NCBI RefSeq assembly: GCF_024220585.1 | Contig: NZ_JAMXKF010000001.1 | Coordinates: 806,001-870,000, forward strand | Direction: 5' to 3' | Source of the DNA: Dyadobacter diqingensis | Lineage (GTDB): Bacteria > Bacteroidota > Bacteroidia > Cytophagales > Spirosomataceae | Length of the DNA: 64,000 nucleotides | Shown: piece by piece, positions 44,230-54,329 of the stretch | How positions within the stretch are numbered: the first letter of the stretch is position 1 | Layout of the letters: each line of letters begins with the position of its first letter | Notes under the pieces: generated by a model | Databases searched by the model: none | Told to the model about the DNA's origin: nothing | The model's input: only the letters and a program-made list of their open reading frames with translations | Translations under genes and position numbers: made by a program

Positions 44230-44874
44230 ATGGCTCAGGGATCTTTCTCGTTTTTTACGAATGAATTATTTAAGAAATTAAAAGATCCACTTCCCGGTGA
44301 ATCCGCTCACCAGCTTATGCAATCTAATTCAAAATTAAGATTGACAATAAAACCCAATGAGCGTACCCGGAAGAGTGCCGTACTGATTTTGTTTTATCCA
44401 TACCAGAACGAAATATATTTTCCGCTGATCCTGCGTCCCGCTTACGACGGTGTGCATTCAGGACAGGTGGCTTTCCCGGGCGGTCGTTATGAAAAAACAG
44501 ACGAAAATCTGATCAGAACAGCCCTACGCGAAGCGCAGGAAGAAATCGGGCTTCGGCTGAATGATGTAAAAATACTGGGAATTTTAACCGAGCTGTTTAT
44601 TCCACCCAGCAATTTTTACGTTTTACCAGTGGTTGCCGCCATACCTTACCGGCCGGATTTCTTTCCTGACCCGAGAGAAGTGGAAGATATCTTTCAGATT
44701 AAGTTAAAAGATATCTCGGATGTATCCATAATCGGTTCCAGCGATATGCAGGTTCGGGGTGTTCAGATCACCGCTCCGCATTACGAAGTCAACGGATATA
44801 AAATATGGGGAGCTACCGCGATGATGATCAGTGAACTTCTGACGGTGCTGAAAGCAGTGGATTCGGATGTCTGA
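44230..44874 (+). CDS. Nudix hydrolase, CoA pyrophosphatase-like
   Basis: 214 aa. A Nudix fold protein with the CoA-pyrophosphatase layout: QVAFPGGRYEKTDENLIRTA, LREAQEEIGL (REx2EE core) and IPPSNFYVLPVVA after the box, typical of NudL/YeaB. It would cleave CoA or related dinucleotides to 4'-phosphopantetheine and 3',5'-ADP. There is 195 bp before it without a gene. It is followed 176 bp later by parC, probably independent. Confidence 0.85.
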   Translation: MAQGSFSFFTNELFKKLKDPLPGESAHQLMQSNSKLRLTIKPNERTRKSAVLILFYPYQNEIYFPLILRPAYDGVHSGQVAFPGGRYEKTDENLIRTALREAQEEIGLRLNDVKILGILTELFIPPSNFYVLPVVAAIPYRPDFFPDPREVEDIFQIKLKDISDVSIIGSSDMQVRGVQITAPHYEVNGYKIWGATAMMISELLTVLKAVDSDV

Positions 44875-45050
44875 AACTGGGAAATAATCTCTTTTTTTCA
44901 TATATTAGCGAGTATTTTCATCCCAGCCTCCCGGCGTTCTTCGTGCATTTTAATCCTGACAAAATCGATTATCCATGTACGGAAAACCGATAAGAGCGTG
45001 ATCTTACAAAAATTTTACAGCATTTAAACCCTTAGTTTCCGCCTCAATTT

Positions 45051-47807
45051 ATGGACGAAAACGGAGCTACGCCTAACGTAGAAGATAGCGAATTACACAG
45101 TCAGTTACCCGTATCGGGTCTTTACGAAAGTTGGTTTCTTGATTATGCCTCATATGTAATTCTGGAACGGGCCGTACCGGCCATTGAGGACGGTTTAAAA
45201 CCTGTTCAACGCAGAATTATGCATGCTTTGAACGAAATGGATGACGGTCGCTTTAACAAAGTTGCCAATGTCATCGGTTCTACCATGCAGTATCACCCGC
45301 ACGGTGATGCCTCCATCAATGACGCCATCGTTAACCTCGGACAGAAAGAATTGCTTTTTGACACGCAGGGCAACTGGGGCGATCTGCGTACCGGCGACCG
45401 TGCTGCTGCTGCCCGATACATTGAGGTACGTCTTTCCAGATTTTCCAAAGAAATTGTATTTAACAACGATACAACTGAGTGGCAGCTGTCGTATGACGGA
45501 AGAAAACGTGAACCGGTAACGCTTCCCGTTAAGTTCCCTCTTTTGCTGTCTCTCGGCGTTGAGGGTATTGCTGTCGGGCTTTCGACCAAAATATTGCCGC
45601 ATAACTTTTGCGAACTGATTGATGCATCAATCAATATTCTTCAAGGTAAGGAAGTTGTCATTTATCCTGATTTCCTTACGGGAGGGCAAATCGACGTATC
45701 CAACTATGGTGACGGGCACCGCAGCGGGAAGGTTCGTGTGCGAGCGAAAATTGAGGAGGAAGATAAAAAGATGCTGGTGATCCGGGATATTCCTTTCGGC
45801 ACTACCACTTCTTCACTGATCGATTCGATCATTAAGGCCAATGACGGCGGAAAGATCAAAATCAAAAAGGTTATTGATAACACCGCGGCCGATGTAGAAA
45901 TACAGGTTCACCTCGCGCCGGGCGTTTCACCGGATATTACCATCGATGCACTTTACGCTTTTACAGAATGTGAAGTGTCGATTTCTCCGAATGCCTGCGT
46001 TATTATTGAAGATAAGCCCCATTTTGTTGGTGTAACCGACATTTTGAGATATAACACCCAGCAGACTGTCCATTTACTGAAACGTGAACTGGAAATCAGA
46101 AGACTGGCCTTGCTTGAAAAAATCCTATACGGTTCGCTTGAAAAGATATTTATCGAAAACCGGATTTACCGTGATATCGAAGAATGCGAAACTTTTGAAG
46201 CGGTGATCCGTACGATCGACAAAGGACTTGAACCATACAAACCTCAGTTTTACAGAGAAATCAATGATGATGACATTCTGGAACTGACTGAAATCCGTAT
46301 CAAACGTATTTCAAAATATGATGGTTACAAAGCCGATGAGCTGATGCGTAAATGGCAGGAAGAGCTGGCAGAAACAGAAGATAACCTGGCCAACATTACC
46401 CGTTTCGCGATCGATTACTTTAAAGATCTGCTCAAAAAATACGGAAAAGGAAGAGAAAGAAGAACGGAGATCAGAGCATTTAACCAGATCTCTGCCAATA
46501 TTGTAGCAGCCAACAATCAGAAACTTTACGTCAACCGCGCCGAAGGTTTTATCGGTTCGGGACTTAAAAAGGATGAGTATGTTATGGACTGCTCCGACAT
46601 TGACGACATTATCGTTTTCAGGAGTGACGGGCGCTGCCTGGTTACCAAAGTTCAGGATAAGGTCTTTGTTGGAAAAGACATTATTTACTGTGCTGTTTTT
46701 GTAAAAAATGATGAACGCAAGGTGTATAACCTCGTGTATGTCGACGGGAAAACCGGTGTTTCTTATATCAAACGATTCCAGGTGACAGCCGTTACCCGCG
46801 ACCGGGAATATGATTTAACCCAGGGCACACCAAAATCAAAAATCACTTATTTCACTGCTAATGAGAACGGCGAAGCTGAAATTATTACAGTGAACCTGAC
46901 GGCTCAGAGCAAGGCAAAAGTGAAACAGTTTGATTTCAATTTCGCCGATCTTCTGATCAAGAACAGGAGTGCGATGGGTAACATCCTGACAAAATATACG
47001 GTTAGAAAACTGACCATGAAACAAGCCGGCCGTTCAACGCTCGGCGGCGTGGATATGTGGTTTGATCCGATTATTGGCCGTCTGAACCGCGACGAACGTG
47101 GCGAATACCTCGGCAATTTCGGCCCGTCAGATAACATTCTGGTCATTTACAAGGACGGTTCGTATGAACTTACAAATTTCGATCTGACAAACCATTATGT
47201 TTCGAATGAAGTACTGCTTGTCCGGAAATTTGATACAAAACTTCCGATCACTGCACTTTATTATGATGGCGGACAAAAACAGCATTTCATTAAACGTTTC
47301 ACCATCGAGACTTCGTCACTGGACAAGAAATTTGTATTTATCAGTGATTCAAAAAACAGTAAGCTGATTCTTGCATCGACTGACAAACGTCCGCGTTTTG
47401 AAATTGTTCATGCTAAAAACGAAAAACGAGATCAGCTGCACGAAGAATTTGTGGTAGAAGATCTGATCGATATCCGCGGCTGGAAAGCAATGGGTTATAA
47501 ACTTGCCATCGATAAATTTAAAGATATCCGCTGGCTGGAATCTCTGCCGGAACCGCCTGAGGAAGAAAAGCCGGAAGAAGTGGAAGAAATATCGGACGAC
47601 AGTGAAGAACAGGGAACTGAAACGGATGGCGGTGAAGAAAATGAGCCGGGTACCGTAGAAACCGAAACGGTTGAAAATGTAACCGATGAAGCAGATACTG
47701 ACGAGGAAAACCCGTCAAATGATGAAGAAAATAGTGATCCCGTGAAGCCGAAAAAGAAAGCAAAGAAAAATACGGATTCCGGAAAATCACAACTTGGTTT
47801 GTTTTAA
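45051..47807 (+). CDS. parC: DNA topoisomerase IV subunit A
   Basis: Breakage-reunion subunit that decatenates chromosomes together with ParE, which is not in this window. 918 aa. N-terminal catalytic domain: GLKPVQRRIMHAL, STMQYHPHGDASINDAI (quinolone pocket; Ala87 stands at the position of GyrA Ser83), TGDRAAAARYIE with the catalytic Tyr123. The C-terminal domain has no clear GyrA-box, consistent with ParC rather than GyrA. The last 90 residues are strongly acidic (EEEKPEEVEEISDDSEE) and finish with a basic patch (PKKKAKKN) and QLGLF. Confidence 0.92.
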   Translation: MDENGATPNVEDSELHSQLPVSGLYESWFLDYASYVILERAVPAIEDGLKPVQRRIMHALNEMDDGRFNKVANVIGSTMQYHPHGDASINDAIVNLGQKELLFDTQGNWGDLRTGDRAAAARYIEVRLSRFSKEIVFNNDTTEWQLSYDGRKREPVTLPVKFPLLLSLGVEGIAVGLSTKILPHNFCELIDASINILQGKEVVIYPDFLTGGQIDVSNYGDGHRSGKVRVRAKIEEEDKKMLVIRDIPFGTTTSSLIDSIIKANDGGKIKIKKVIDNTAADVEIQVHLAPGVSPDITIDALYAFTECEVSISPNACVIIEDKPHFVGVTDILRYNTQQTVHLLKRELEIRRLALLEKILYGSLEKIFIENRIYRDIEECETFEAVIRTIDKGLEPYKPQFYREINDDDILELTEIRIKRISKYDGYKADELMRKWQEELAETEDNLANITRFAIDYFKDLLKKYGKGRERRTEIRAFNQISANIVAANNQKLYVNRAEGFIGSGLKKDEYVMDCSDIDDIIVFRSDGRCLVTKVQDKVFVGKDIIYCAVFVKNDERKVYNLVYVDGKTGVSYIKRFQVTAVTRDREYDLTQGTPKSKITYFTANENGEAEIITVNLTAQSKAKVKQFDFNFADLLIKNRSAMGNILTKYTVRKLTMKQAGRSTLGGVDMWFDPIIGRLNRDERGEYLGNFGPSDNILVIYKDGSYELTNFDLTNHYVSNEVLLVRKFDTKLPITALYYDGGQKQHFIKRFTIETSSLDKKFVFISDSKNSKLILASTDKRPRFEIVHAKNEKRDQLHEEFVVEDLIDIRGWKAMGYKLAIDKFKDIRWLESLPEPPEEEKPEEVEEISDDSEEQGTETDGGEENEPGTVETETVENVTDEADTDEENPSNDEENSDPVKPKKKAKKNTDSGKSQLGLF

Positions 47808-47842
47808 TAGAAAGTGTTCTCACTTTCTATTAAAACCTTTTT
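47802..47842 (+). terminator. terminator overlapping the parC stop codon
   Basis: TTTTAATAGAAAGTG pairs perfectly (15 bp) with CACTTTCTATTAAAA around TTCT; a CCTTTTTTT tail follows. The stem includes the parC stop codon. Confidence 0.8.
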
Positions 47843-47964
47843 TTCTGACGCCAGCAACAAAATACATTGCTTTGCGCGTATTGAAAAACAGGAACAAACT
47901 GTTATGCTATTGAAAGACCCTCGAATTATTTACATCAACTTAGAGGCTAACTTTAAGGAGGCAC

Positions 47965-48612
47965 GTGAAAAAATTGATAAAAATAGTTATTGCCCTACTT
48001 TTTGCCAGCCTGGTTTTTATCTTGCTGTGCAATTTCTGGGTGGTTTACTGCACCAAACAGTATAACTATTTTTCAATTAAAAATCTGCCCTCGAATGACG
48101 TGGCACTGGTATTGGGGACAAGCCGCAATACGGAAAAAGGGAAAGAAAATCTTTTTTTCAAATACCGGATGGAAGCCACGGCACGACTTTTCAAGGAAGG
48201 TAAGATCAAGTACATTATCCTAAGCGGAAACAACGATTCCGAATATTATAATGAGCCGCTGGATATGCAACGGGCCCTGCTGAATCTGGGTATTCCTGAA
48301 AATGTGATGACGCTCGATTATGCAGGCTTTCGCACTTTTGACTCGGTTGTACGGTGTAAAGAGGTTTTTAACCAGGATAATTTCACGGTTATTTCCCAGA
48401 ATTTCCACAATGCACGAGCATTGTACATTGCGCACAACGAAGGAATAAACGCGATATCCTTTGCAGCTCAGGATGTTCCGGACGGATATTCGATACGGAC
48501 ACTAGTCCGGGAATATCTTGCGCGACCAAAAGCTGTACTTGATGTACATTTTTTGAGACCAAAAGCAGATATCACGTCTAATGTAGAGATCAAAAAGAAA
48601 AAGGGAACCTGA
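47965..48612 (+). CDS. SanA/ElyC/YdcF family membrane-anchored protein
   Basis: 215 aa. N-terminal signal anchor (about 5-27, IVIALLFASLVFILLCNFWV), then a DUF218 domain: NDVALVLGTSRNTEKGKENLFF, ARLFKEGKIKYIILSGNNDSEYYNE, DMQRALLNLGIP, FTVISQNFHNARALYIA, a pattern very close to SanA, which affects outer-membrane barrier function and vancomycin resistance in E. coli. GTG start at 47965, preceded by a strong AAGGAGG three bases upstream, unusual for this phylum. The longer frame from 47814 is out of frame and was not used. Confidence 0.85.
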   Translation: MKKLIKIVIALLFASLVFILLCNFWVVYCTKQYNYFSIKNLPSNDVALVLGTSRNTEKGKENLFFKYRMEATARLFKEGKIKYIILSGNNDSEYYNEPLDMQRALLNLGIPENVMTLDYAGFRTFDSVVRCKEVFNQDNFTVISQNFHNARALYIAHNEGINAISFAAQDVPDGYSIRTLVREYLARPKAVLDVHFLRPKADITSNVEIKKKKGT

Positions 48613-48657
48613 TTGAACAAAAAAAGATTTTACTCACACGAGCCATGAGATATTAAT

Positions 48658-51171
48658 ATGAAGATAATTAGATGTTTACTTGTTTTTCTTGCGGTATTAA
48701 TATCAGTCCGATCTTTCGCGCAGACCAATTATACAATCAAAGGAAGGATTACCGACGCCACCACGGGCGACCCTGTACCTTTTGCAAACATTGCCGTAAA
48801 AGCTTCGCTGTCTGGTGCAACCACCAATTTTGACGGTTTTTATCAGATCACTTTCACGCCTCCTGCCGACTCCATTCTCATTACCTATGTTGGGTATGGG
48901 ACAAAAAGCAAAGCAATTGCCCCAAACGTAGCCGAGCAGACTATCGACGTTCAGCTGACACCGGGTGCCTTGCAGCTGCGGGAAGTCAAAATATTTGCCG
49001 GAGAAAATCCAGCCTGGCGGATTATGCGCAAAATTGTTGAAAACCGGAAGGTGAACAACTCTGAAAATCTGGCGGCTTATGAGTATGAAAGTTATAACAA
49101 GATCCAGATTGACATTGATAATCTTTCTGAGAAATTCAGAAACCGGCGGGCGGTAAAGAAAATGACACACGTTGTTGAAAAATATGACGAGGTAAAAGGT
49201 GAAGACGGGCAAACCGTCATTCCGATTTTTATATCTGAGTCGGTTTCCAATGTTTATTTCCAAAAGGACCCGAAGAAGAAAAAGGAGATCATCAATAAAA
49301 CAAAAGTTTCGGGTGTGGGTTTAACCGACGGAAGTTTTGTGTCGCAAATTGTGGGTTCTTCATTTCAGCAGTATAACTTTTATAATAACTGGCTGAATGT
49401 TCTGGAAAAGGATTTTATCTCCCCCATTTCAGATAGCTGGAAATTATACTACGATTATTACCTGGCAGACAGTATCCCGAATGGCACGAAATATGATTAC
49501 AAGATCGATTTTGAGCCGCGTCAGGAACAGGATCTGGCTTTCAGCGGCTCATTCTGGATTGACGGCGATAACTATGCCCTGACGCAAATGGACGCAAATG
49601 TCGGCAAAAGAGCGAACCTGAACTTCATTGAAAAAATTAAGATTCAGACGTCATACGACCTTTTTGAAGATGATAAAACCTGGGTTCCTACAAAAACACG
49701 GGTACTTATTGACGTAGATGAGCCCACAAAACAGACCGCCGGACTGTTGCTCAAATTCTACTCGTCCAATTCAAAATACAAGATCAATACACCAAGAGGC
49801 AGTAAGTTTTTCGATACTGCTATTGAGCTGAAAGAAGATTACATGGATCACGACTCGACTTTCTGGCTTAAAAGCCGTCCCGAGTCACTGACCAAATCGG
49901 AGATTTTGAGTTTTCAGCTTGTTGATTCCCTGAAAGTATTACCGGTTGTAAAAACCTATACAGAGATCCTGAACATTTTTGTAAACGGTTACAAGAAAAT
50001 TGACAAATGGAATATTGACATCGGGCCCTATCTTTTCCTGTACGCCAATAACAATGTGGAAGGCCATCGTCTCAGACTTGGTTTTAAAACGGATCCCGGT
50101 TTTAGCAGGAAATGGATTTTGAGTGGATATGGTGCCTATGGCTTCCGCGATGAAAAATTCAAATATGGCGCGGGACTTGACTATATATTTTCCAGAAAAC
50201 CCTGGACAATGGCCGGTATCTCCTATTCCAAAGACCTTGAACGGTTAGGAGTTTCGGCCGAAAATATTGGCACCAATACCATTTTTGGTGCCTTTTCCCG
50301 TTTCGGACAGTTCAGAAGACCTTACTGGCAGGAAGATTTTTCCGCCTATGTTAAGCGGGAACTGGTGAAGGGATTGACTGCGAGCGTACAACTCCGCCAC
50401 CGCGATTTTAAGCCGCTTTTTGACTTTGCATACCGTGAAAAGCCTCAGCTGGGTGCAGAATCGCCTTTGCGTAACACTTACGAAATCACCGAGCTTAATG
50501 CGGAAGTCCGTATCGCCAGAAATGAAACGTTCCTGCAAAATGATAACGAGCGGATCAGTATGGGAACCGGAAACTCGCCGGCGTTTACTTTCCGTTATAC
50601 CATGGGGATGAAAAATTTCCTTCAGGGGGATTTTCAGTATCACAAGTTTGCGATGAATGTGAAGCAGACGTTCAGAGCCGGTGTTTTCGGACGCACTTAT
50701 TACAATCTGACGTTAGGTTACATTCCGTCCACAATCCCCTACACTTTGCTGTATAACCCCTTGGGAAATGAGTCGTTGTTTTATGTGGACAACGCTTTTA
50801 ACCTGATGAAATATTTCGAATTTATCAGCGACCGCTACGTGACTCTACGCGTAGAGCATAATGACGAAGGTTTTATCCTGAACCGTATTCCCGCTATCCG
50901 CAAATTGAAATGGAGACTTCTCGCTACCGGCAAGGTATTTTACGGACAAGTCAGCAAGGCTAATATGTCGCTCGCTTCCACCGTAGACGCGCAGGGAAAT
51001 CCGATTCAGACGTTCAGTGAACTTGGAAATGCGCCGTATCTTGAACTTGGTTATGGTATTGATAACATTTTCAAATTCGGCCGGGTTGATGCCATTCACC
51101 GTCTGACTTATAAAAACAACCCAAACGTCACCCCGTTTGCCGTGAAGATTTCATTCTGGTTTAGTCTGTAA
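48658..51171 (+). CDS. DUF5686 outer membrane protein with carboxypeptidase-regulatory-like domain
   Basis: 837 aa. Signal peptide (MKIIRCLLVFLAVLISVRSF, ending FAQ), CarboxypepD_reg-like domain (about 24-105, YTIKGRITDATTGDPVPFAN), then the DUF5686 region (AWRIMRKIVENRKVNNSENL, about 115-410) and a long C-terminal barrel-like part ending ISFWFSL with a terminal aromatic. It is a large relative of the 24507-26435 protein. Function of DUF5686 proteins is unknown; location is the outer membrane. It starts 45 bp after the SanA-like gene on the same strand. Confidence 0.87.
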   Translation: MKIIRCLLVFLAVLISVRSFAQTNYTIKGRITDATTGDPVPFANIAVKASLSGATTNFDGFYQITFTPPADSILITYVGYGTKSKAIAPNVAEQTIDVQLTPGALQLREVKIFAGENPAWRIMRKIVENRKVNNSENLAAYEYESYNKIQIDIDNLSEKFRNRRAVKKMTHVVEKYDEVKGEDGQTVIPIFISESVSNVYFQKDPKKKKEIINKTKVSGVGLTDGSFVSQIVGSSFQQYNFYNNWLNVLEKDFISPISDSWKLYYDYYLADSIPNGTKYDYKIDFEPRQEQDLAFSGSFWIDGDNYALTQMDANVGKRANLNFIEKIKIQTSYDLFEDDKTWVPTKTRVLIDVDEPTKQTAGLLLKFYSSNSKYKINTPRGSKFFDTAIELKEDYMDHDSTFWLKSRPESLTKSEILSFQLVDSLKVLPVVKTYTEILNIFVNGYKKIDKWNIDIGPYLFLYANNNVEGHRLRLGFKTDPGFSRKWILSGYGAYGFRDEKFKYGAGLDYIFSRKPWTMAGISYSKDLERLGVSAENIGTNTIFGAFSRFGQFRRPYWQEDFSAYVKRELVKGLTASVQLRHRDFKPLFDFAYREKPQLGAESPLRNTYEITELNAEVRIARNETFLQNDNERISMGTGNSPAFTFRYTMGMKNFLQGDFQYHKFAMNVKQTFRAGVFGRTYYNLTLGYIPSTIPYTLLYNPLGNESLFYVDNAFNLMKYFEFISDRYVTLRVEHNDEGFILNRIPAIRKLKWRLLATGKVFYGQVSKANMSLASTVDAQGNPIQTFSELGNAPYLELGYGIDNIFKFGRVDAIHRLTYKNNPNVTPFAVKISFWFSL

Positions 51172-51176
51172 ATAAC

Positions 51177-52142
51177 CTACAAGGTCATAACATCCTTTTC
51201 AGAATAAGTAAGATATACGTGGTCGTTGACCTCTATATCTTTTCTGTTTCTGTAAAATACGAGCAAACCATTTTCATTGGTGCACCGGATCTCCCAGTGA
51301 TTGCCATGAAAACGAATAGCATCCACAATGCCTGTCCACTTGCTTTTTTCAGGATGTTTGGTCCGTTTTATTTTCTCCGGCCGGATAAAGGATTTCTTGG
51401 ATTCTCCGCCGGTATTCAGCCAATTAATATCACCGGTCAGTTCGGCTACATAACTGTTAACAGGTTTGTTATACACTTCCTGAGGCGTTCCTGCCTGGAT
51501 AATCACACCATCGCGTAGCACCGCAATCCGGTCAGACCAGGCCAGTGCATCGGCGGCTTCGTGGGTTACAAACATACAGGCCATCTGCTGCTCCTGCCTC
51601 ATCTGCTCTATCGCTTCTGCCAATATCCGTCGGTTCCGGTTGTCGAGATGTGCAAAAGGTTCATCCAGCAACAACACATCAGGTTGTTCCGCCAGCGACT
51701 TGGCGATGGCTGTACGCTGTTTTTCTCCACCCGACAGCAGTTTTGCTTTTTGATTTCTGATATGGATCAGCCCGGTAATCGTCAGCAATTCCTGTACTTT
51801 TTGCTTTCGGTATTCCTGTTCATAGAACCGCAGCGAGTAGGAAATATTCTCCTCCACAGTCTGATTTGGAAAAAGCTCAAATTCCTGATGAATAAGCTTG
51901 ATGGCACTGTGTCCGGGAATAAGTTCTCCACGAACAGACGGCACACGCGCTTCCTGAAAATACACCTCGCCTTCATCAGCATCTATAAATCTCCCCAGAA
52001 TACGTAACAACGTACTTTTGCCAGAACCACTTTCGCCCAAAATCCCAAGCCATTCTCCCGGATTCAGTTCAAGAGAAATGTCTTTCAAGACAGTTTTACT
52101 ATCGAAGTTTTTGGAAACAGATTCAGCACGAAGGACAGTCAT
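51177..52142 (-). CDS. ABC transporter ATP-binding protein with TOBE-like C-terminal domain
   Basis: 321 aa from ATG 52142 (MTVLRAESVSKNFDSKTVLK); the longer reading adds 52 residues that cross the upstream terminator and was rejected. Walker A GESGSGKST, Q-loop LIHQEFELFPNQTVEENISY, signature LSGGEKQRTAIAKSLA, Walker B VLLLDEPFAHLD and H-loop VTHEAADA. The C-terminal 90 residues (PVNSYVAELTGDINWLN...) look like the regulatory domain of the iron/polyamine/sulfate importer type (PotA/FbpC). No permease or binding protein gene is nearby, so its partners are elsewhere. Confidence 0.85.
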   Translation of the reverse strand: MTVLRAESVSKNFDSKTVLKDISLELNPGEWLGILGESGSGKSTLLRILGRFIDADEGEVYFQEARVPSVRGELIPGHSAIKLIHQEFELFPNQTVEENISYSLRFYEQEYRKQKVQELLTITGLIHIRNQKAKLLSGGEKQRTAIAKSLAEQPDVLLLDEPFAHLDNRNRRILAEAIEQMRQEQQMACMFVTHEAADALAWSDRIAVLRDGVIIQAGTPQEVYNKPVNSYVAELTGDINWLNTGGESKKSFIRPEKIKRTKHPEKSKWTGIVDAIRFHGNHWEIRCTNENGLLVFYRNRKDIEVNDHVYLTYSEKDVMTL

Positions 52143-52179
52143 GGACGAGATGATATTGAGCAATTTATTAAAGATATTA

Positions 52180-52218
52180 AAAACTAAAACAGGCATGGGA
52201 GCAGATTTCCCATGCCTG
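52180..52218 (-). terminator. terminator after the nitroreductase gene
   Basis: On the minus strand CAGGCATGGGA and TCCCATGCCTG form an 11-bp stem, followed by TTTTAGTTTTT. Confidence 0.85.
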
Positions 52219-52239
52219 GTCGTGATAAAAGACTGGCGG

Positions 52240-52815
52240 TTAATTAACCCAGGTAACCTTATCTTCGATAGGTGTCCGACGAGCCGGAATTTCACCAAGA
52301 TTGTGATAACCCATGTAAAAGAAGCCGACGCATTTCTGGTTTTCCTTTAACCCCAAAAATGCCCGCAGTGATTCCGTTACGCTTGGACTGCTCCAATAAG
52401 CGCCAATGCCATTTGCCGTGGCTGTCAACCACATATTTTGCACGGCACAGGCAGTTGCCGCAACTTCCTCCCATTCCGGAATTTTTTCTTCATGAAGTTC
52501 AACGACAATGGCAATGACGGCAGCTGATTTTAAAGATTTAGCACGGGTTCCGTCGTATTTCGCCTGCGAGAAAGTTTCCGGCGTAGTGTTAGCCCTGTAA
52601 GCCTCCGCCATGTAATCGCCAAGTTTTTCCAGACCGCCGCCGGTAAAAACGGTGAAACGCCAGGGTTCCGTCAGTTTATGGGTTGGCGCGAAATTGGCGT
52701 TTTCAAGAATGGTATCAATAATTTCACGCGGGATTTCCTTTTCAATATAACTTGGCGGAAAAATACTGCGTCGTGAACGAATAATATGGTTGATCGATTC
52801 TTTTGTGTTCGTCAT
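52240..52815 (-). CDS. nitroreductase family protein
   Basis: Single-domain FMN oxidoreductase, 191 aa. NHIIRSRRSIFPPSYIEKEI (FMN-binding RRS), ANFAPTHKLTEPWRFTVF, AAVQNMWLTATANGIGAYW-type region and the C-terminal VGFFYMGYHNLGEIPARR. It reduces nitro groups or similar using NAD(P)H. It lacks the longer insert of NfsB-type enzymes. It stands alone and has its own terminator. Confidence 0.88.
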   Translation of the reverse strand: MTNTKESINHIIRSRRSIFPPSYIEKEIPREIIDTILENANFAPTHKLTEPWRFTVFTGGGLEKLGDYMAEAYRANTTPETFSQAKYDGTRAKSLKSAAVIAIVVELHEEKIPEWEEVAATACAVQNMWLTATANGIGAYWSSPSVTESLRAFLGLKENQKCVGFFYMGYHNLGEIPARRTPIEDKVTWVN

Positions 52816-52977
52816 GAATGTTTAATTTAAATAGCCACTCAAAATGTCAGAAAGCTGGCTAACCCAACCTTTGACCGTTAAAATAGTAATTATTGTGTCC
52901 CGACACGAAAATACTGTAAATTGTGTCCTGTAACGTTATTAACTTCACATCCTTTCTATTTAATCGCACAGATTTAT

Positions 52978-53298
52978 ATGCTGGTAACCACTACCCCAAA
53001 CATTGAAGGCAAGAAAATAACCAAATATATCGGGCTGGTCAATGGCGAAGCCATTATCGGTGCCAATGTCGTCAAAGACTTTCTCGCAGGTATTCGTGAC
53101 GTGGTCGGCGGACGTTCAGGATCTTATGAACAAAGCCTTCGGGAAGCAAAAAGTATCGCGCTTCGTGAAATGATGGAACAGGCGCAGCGTCTGGGTGCCC
53201 ATGCGATCATTGGCGTTGATCTGGATTTTGAAACCATTGGCGGTAACGGTTCAATGCTGATGGTTAGCGCCAATGGTACTGCTGTATGTATTGAATAA
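52978..53298 (+). CDS. YbjQ (UPF0145) family protein
   Basis: 106 aa from ATG 52978; the longer reading from 52921 adds an unlikely N-terminus. Landmarks are [40 protein letters not shown], and [20 protein letters not shown], which is the UPF0145 pattern. The family forms pentamers and is sometimes called a heavy-metal-binding domain; function is not established. The stop codon directly adjoins the stop of metF. Confidence 0.9.
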   Translation: MLVTTTPNIEGKKITKYIGLVNGEAIIGANVVKDFLAGIRDVVGGRSGSYEQSLREAKSIALREMMEQAQRLGAHAIIGVDLDFETIGGNGSMLMVSANGTAVCIE

Positions 53299-54255
53299 TT
53301 AAAAAACTCCCTTGGCAATTTTTGCAACATTATCCGATTTTCCCATCGTATAAAAATGCAGAACGGGAACGCCATAGGCAATCAGCTCCTTGCATTGCTG
53401 TATACTCCATTCCACGCCAAGTTGTCGCACTTCTTTGTCGGTTGCACATTTTTCAGCTTCCTTGACCAGTTCCTTTGGAAATTCAAGATGGAAAATGTCA
53501 GCCAAAACCGTCAGTTGTTTTTTCGTTGCCAGAGGTTTTAGCCCCGGAATGATCGGTACGGTAATACCTTCGGCACGGCATCTGTCTACAAACCGGAAAT
53601 ATTTCTGATTATCAAAAAACATCTGTGTAACGATGTAATTGGCTCCCAGATCTATTTTTCTTTTCAGGTGTTCAAAATCCGTGTTAAGATCGGGTGCATC
53701 GAAATGTTTCTCAGGATAACCGGCGATACCGATACAGAAATCGGTATGAGCCGCCTCGGTTTCGGCATGCAGCAAAATACCTTTGTTCATGTTATCAACC
53801 TGCGTAACCAATTCAGAGGCATAAGTATGGCCGCCTAACTTGGCTTTAAAAACACCCGCCGATTTTTCAGGGTCGCCACGAAGCACCAGAACATTATCGA
53901 TCCCAAGATAATGAAGATCGAATAAGACGTCTTCTGTTTCATCTTTGGTAAAACCTCCGCAGATAACGTGAGGAACGGCATCAACGCGAAACCTTTCCAT
54001 CAGGCGTGCACATATCCCAACAGTACCCGGACGCTTCCGGACAGGAATACGCTGGATTAATCCACCCTGACCTTTTATATCGATTAATTCCTCGCGATGG
54101 TAGGTTACATCCACAAAAGGTGGCTTAAACTCCATCAGAGGTTCAATCCCATTTAATAATTCATTGATATTTTGACCTTTAACAGGAGGAATAATTTCTA
54201 TTGAAAAGAGAGTCTTGCCCTGAGCCTGGCTAATAAATTCGGTAACTTTAGTCAT
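53299..54255 (-). CDS. metF: 5,10-methylenetetrahydrofolate reductase
   Basis: FAD-dependent enzyme that reduces 5,10-methylene-THF to 5-methyl-THF for methionine synthesis. 318 aa, normal for a bacterial MetF. Landmarks: FSIEIIPPVKGQ, FVDVTYHREE, HVICGGFTKDETEDVLFDL, NVLVLRGDPE, YIVTQMFFDNQKYFRFV and IPIIPGLKPL. The first 75 bp upstream (to the hairpin at 54330) carry no gene. A candidate leader or small RNA with terminator precedes it. No SAM riboswitch was recognised. Confidence 0.95.
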   Translation of the reverse strand: MTKVTEFISQAQGKTLFSIEIIPPVKGQNINELLNGIEPLMEFKPPFVDVTYHREELIDIKGQGGLIQRIPVRKRPGTVGICARLMERFRVDAVPHVICGGFTKDETEDVLFDLHYLGIDNVLVLRGDPEKSAGVFKAKLGGHTYASELVTQVDNMNKGILLHAETEAAHTDFCIGIAGYPEKHFDAPDLNTDFEHLKRKIDLGANYIVTQMFFDNQKYFRFVDRCRAEGITVPIIPGLKPLATKKQLTVLADIFHLEFPKELVKEAEKCATDKEVRQLGVEWSIQQCKELIAYGVPVLHFYTMGKSDNVAKIAKGVF

Positions 54256-54329
54256 GTATAGAATTCTTTATTTGCACAAAAGTTTACAAAAGAACACCAA
54301 TTCTACAACCAAACCAATCTATAAGGCAC

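Noticed and set aside
45285..45330. Quinolone resistance mutation in ParC (Ala87)
   Set aside because: HPHGDAS appears to be the normal form for topoisomerase IV in this phylum, so it is not evidence of selection.
47814..48065. 83-aa ORF before the SanA-like gene
   Set aside because: It overlaps the SanA-like start in a different frame, begins inside the parC terminator and resembles nothing.
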